Positions 62,729-64,000 of a DNA stretch of 64,000 nucleotides are shown in pieces; within the stretch, counting starts at the first letter, position 1, and each line of letters opens with the position of its first letter. Under the pieces are notes generated by a model. It searched no databases and was not told the DNA's origin. It worked only from the letters and a program-made list of their open reading frames with translations. The position numbers and the translations under genes are program-made. The DNA comes from Eggerthella sinensis (lineage in GTDB: Bacteria; Actinomycetota; Coriobacteriia; Coriobacteriales; Eggerthellaceae). Location of the stretch: the NCBI RefSeq assembly GCF_003339815.1, contig NZ_PPTT01000012.1:1-64000 (forward strand), written 5' to 3'.

Positions 62729-64000
62729 GGGAGCCTCCTTCCGACGAAGATCCGGATGCGGGTTGCACGATGGCGCCGTAGGCGCAGTACTGGGCGCACT
62801 GGCCGCAGCCGATGCACTGCGCGGCGTCGATGAGCGCGTGGTCGTTCGCCGGATCCTTCGCGATGGCCGGGCAGCCCAGCGTCGAGCACACGCCGCACGC
62901 CGTGCAGCTCTCGCTCACCGCGTAGGGGGTCTCGCGGATGCGGTCGATGAGCACGCAGGGGCTGCGGAACACGAGCACGGACAGCTCGTCGGAGGCGACG
63001 GCCTCCTTGAGCGCGCGGCGCACGGCTTTCGCATCGTTCGGGTCGATGGTGCGCACGTCCTCCACGCCGATGGCGCGCACGACGCCCTCGAGATCGAGCT
63101 CGCGCGAGGGGCGCTTCTGCAGCGTCTCGCCGTTGAAGGGGTTGCCCTGGCGGCCCGTCATGGCCGTCGTGCGGTTGTCGAGCACGCAGACGGTGCCCGC
63201 GCCCTGGTTGTACACGGTGGAGATGAGCGCCGACAGGCCCGAGTGCGCGAACGTAGAGTCGCCGATGACGCCCACGACGGGGCGATGGTCGGTGCCCGCC
63301 CACGCCAGCTCGAAGCCGTGCGACATGCTCACCGAAGCGCCCATGTCGATGGTGGTGTCCATGGCCGACAGCGGCGGCAGCGCGCCGAGCGTGTAGCAGC
63401 CGATGTCGCCCGTGACGACGGCCTTCATGCGCGCGAGCTCCTTGAACACGAGACGGTGCGGGCATCCTGCGCACAGCGCCGGCGGGCGGCCGGGGATGCC
63501 GGCCGGCATGTCCGCATGCGCGGGCGCGTCGTAGCCGAACGCCGCGCGCACGAGGCCCGGCGTGAGCTCGCCGTCGCGCGGCAGCGGCGCGGCGAACGGC
63601 GCCACCTCGATGCCGAGCGCCCGCACGCTCTCGTTCAGGTACTCGGACGCCTCCTCCACCACGTAGAGCGCATCCACGCTGTCGGCGAAGGCGCGCAGCG
63701 CGTGTTCGGGCAAAGGCCACGTGCACCCCAGCTTGAACACGGACGCGTCGGGCAGCGCCTCGGTCACGTGCATGAACGTCGCGCCGGCGCACACCACGCC
63801 CACGGCGCTGCCGCCGCGCTTCACCTCGTTGTAGGGGCAGTCCTCAACCCAGGCGCGCAGCGCGTCGATGCGCTCGAGCTGCACCTTGCGGCGCGGCTTC
63901 GCGAACGCGGGCATCATGACCCACTTCGCCGGGTTGCTCTCGTAGGCCTTGAGCGCCACGTCTTCGCGCGCTCCGGGCTCCACCGGGGTCTTCGTGTGCG
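62721..64000 (-). CDS. iorA: Indolepyruvate:ferredoxin oxidoreductase, alpha subunit, 5' end cut by window
   Basis: The larger, TPP- and iron-sulfur-containing subunit. The frame is open to the right edge (reading TKTPVEPGARED at the boundary), so the true start lies beyond 64000; a GTG at 63983 is not a real start. The visible 426 residues have the TPP-binding region GDIGCYTLGALPPLSAMDTTIDMG, CAGCPHRLVF, and C-terminal ferredoxin motifs CTACGVCSTLGCP and CIGCGQCAQYCAYG. With iorB, ACT and paaK it forms an aromatic-amino-acid fermentation operon. Confidence 0.94.
   Translation of the reverse strand, partial: HTKTPVEPGAREDVALKAYESNPAKWVMMPAFAKPRRKVQLERIDALRAWVEDCPYNEVKRGGSAVGVVCAGATFMHVTEALPDASVFKLGCTWPLPEHALRAFADSVDALYVVEEASEYLNESVRALGIEVAPFAAPLPRDGELTPGLVRAAFGYDAPAHADMPAGIPGRPPALCAGCPHRLVFKELARMKAVVTGDIGCYTLGALPPLSAMDTTIDMGASVSMSHGFELAWAGTDHRPVVGVIGDSTFAHSGLSALISTVYNQGAGTVCVLDNRTTAMTGRQGNPFNGETLQKRPSRELDLEGVVRAIGVEDVRTIDPNDAKAVRRALKEAVASDELSVLVFRSPCVLIDRIRETPYAVSESCTACGVCSTLGCPAIAKDPANDHALIDAAQCIGCGQCAQYCAYGAIVQPASGSSSEGGSHE

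Noticed and set aside
1-64000. CRISPR arrays, tRNA or rRNA genes, insertion sequences, prophage
   Set aside because: No repeat-spacer pattern, cloverleaf with CCA-type end, rRNA motif, transposase or phage structural protein was seen.

Overview
The window is high-GC, gene-dense chromosomal DNA that fits an Eggerthellaceae (Coriobacteriia, Actinomycetota) genome close to Eggerthella or Gordonibacter. This is inferred from content, not from a marker gene. The clues are four LuxR-type regulators with a many-pass membrane N-terminus, a Tat-exported flavin reductase with an FMN-binding domain, two complex-iron-sulfur molybdoenzyme operons, menaquinone synthesis (menA), an indolepyruvate:ferredoxin oxidoreductase operon, and the order recX-rny-spoVS-miaB-miaA-hflX-lexA. 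I saw no rRNA, tRNA, CRISPR array, transposase or prophage.

Left third (about 1-16.6 kb): informational and stress genes. The 3' part of recX is followed by a possible small RNA, rny, a GHKL ATPase, spoVS, miaB, miaA and hflX on the plus strand. Then come lexA, a divergent SOS-controlled small membrane protein, an ABC-F ATPase, nrdR-dut and a MerR gene. hflX and the ABC-F gene each have a long leader with a tiny ORF and competing stems, the layout of antibiotic-responsive attenuators. A 15-bp palindrome (TTAGAGTWACTCTAA) occurs four times here and was not noticed elsewhere. A YaaH-type transporter, PadR/DUF1048 and DUF5996 genes follow.

Middle (about 16.6-40.5 kb): accessory membrane and surface functions. 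A membrane diguanylate cyclase, WecB (UDP-GlcNAc 2-epimerase) and an NfrB-like glycosyltransferase with a C-terminal MshEN-type domain are neighbours. In E. coli, NfrB, WecB and a diguanylate cyclase form the c-di-GMP-gated polysaccharide pathway that serves as the phage N4 receptor, so this may be a compact monoderm version. Then come Ku, a flavinylated extracellular reductase with a divergent membrane LuxR regulator, PAP2 and tyrosine phosphatases, a thioesterase, an Mbeg1-like hydrolase coupled to menA, a tandem pair of ArsA/Get3-like ATPases, MarR, a PatB-type lyase, a TMEM175-like channel and VanZ.

Right third (about 40.5-64 kb): anaerobic respiration and amino-acid fermentation, nearly all on the minus strand. 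Operon 1 (47.8 to 40.5 kb) has a possible regulator, a Tat-exported molybdopterin subunit, a four-cluster ferredoxin subunit, a TorD chaperone, a ferric-reductase-like membrane subunit and a membrane LuxR regulator. Operon 2 (57.2 to 48.7 kb) has a membrane LuxR regulator followed by DmsA-, DmsB- and DmsC-like subunits, TorD, and NapG/NapH-like ferredoxins. An MFS exporter with a MarR regulator and gluQ follow. The window ends in iorA-iorB-ACT-paaK, which should convert aromatic 2-oxo acids to aryl-acetyl-CoA and then to aryl acetates with ATP gain. iorA runs off the right edge.
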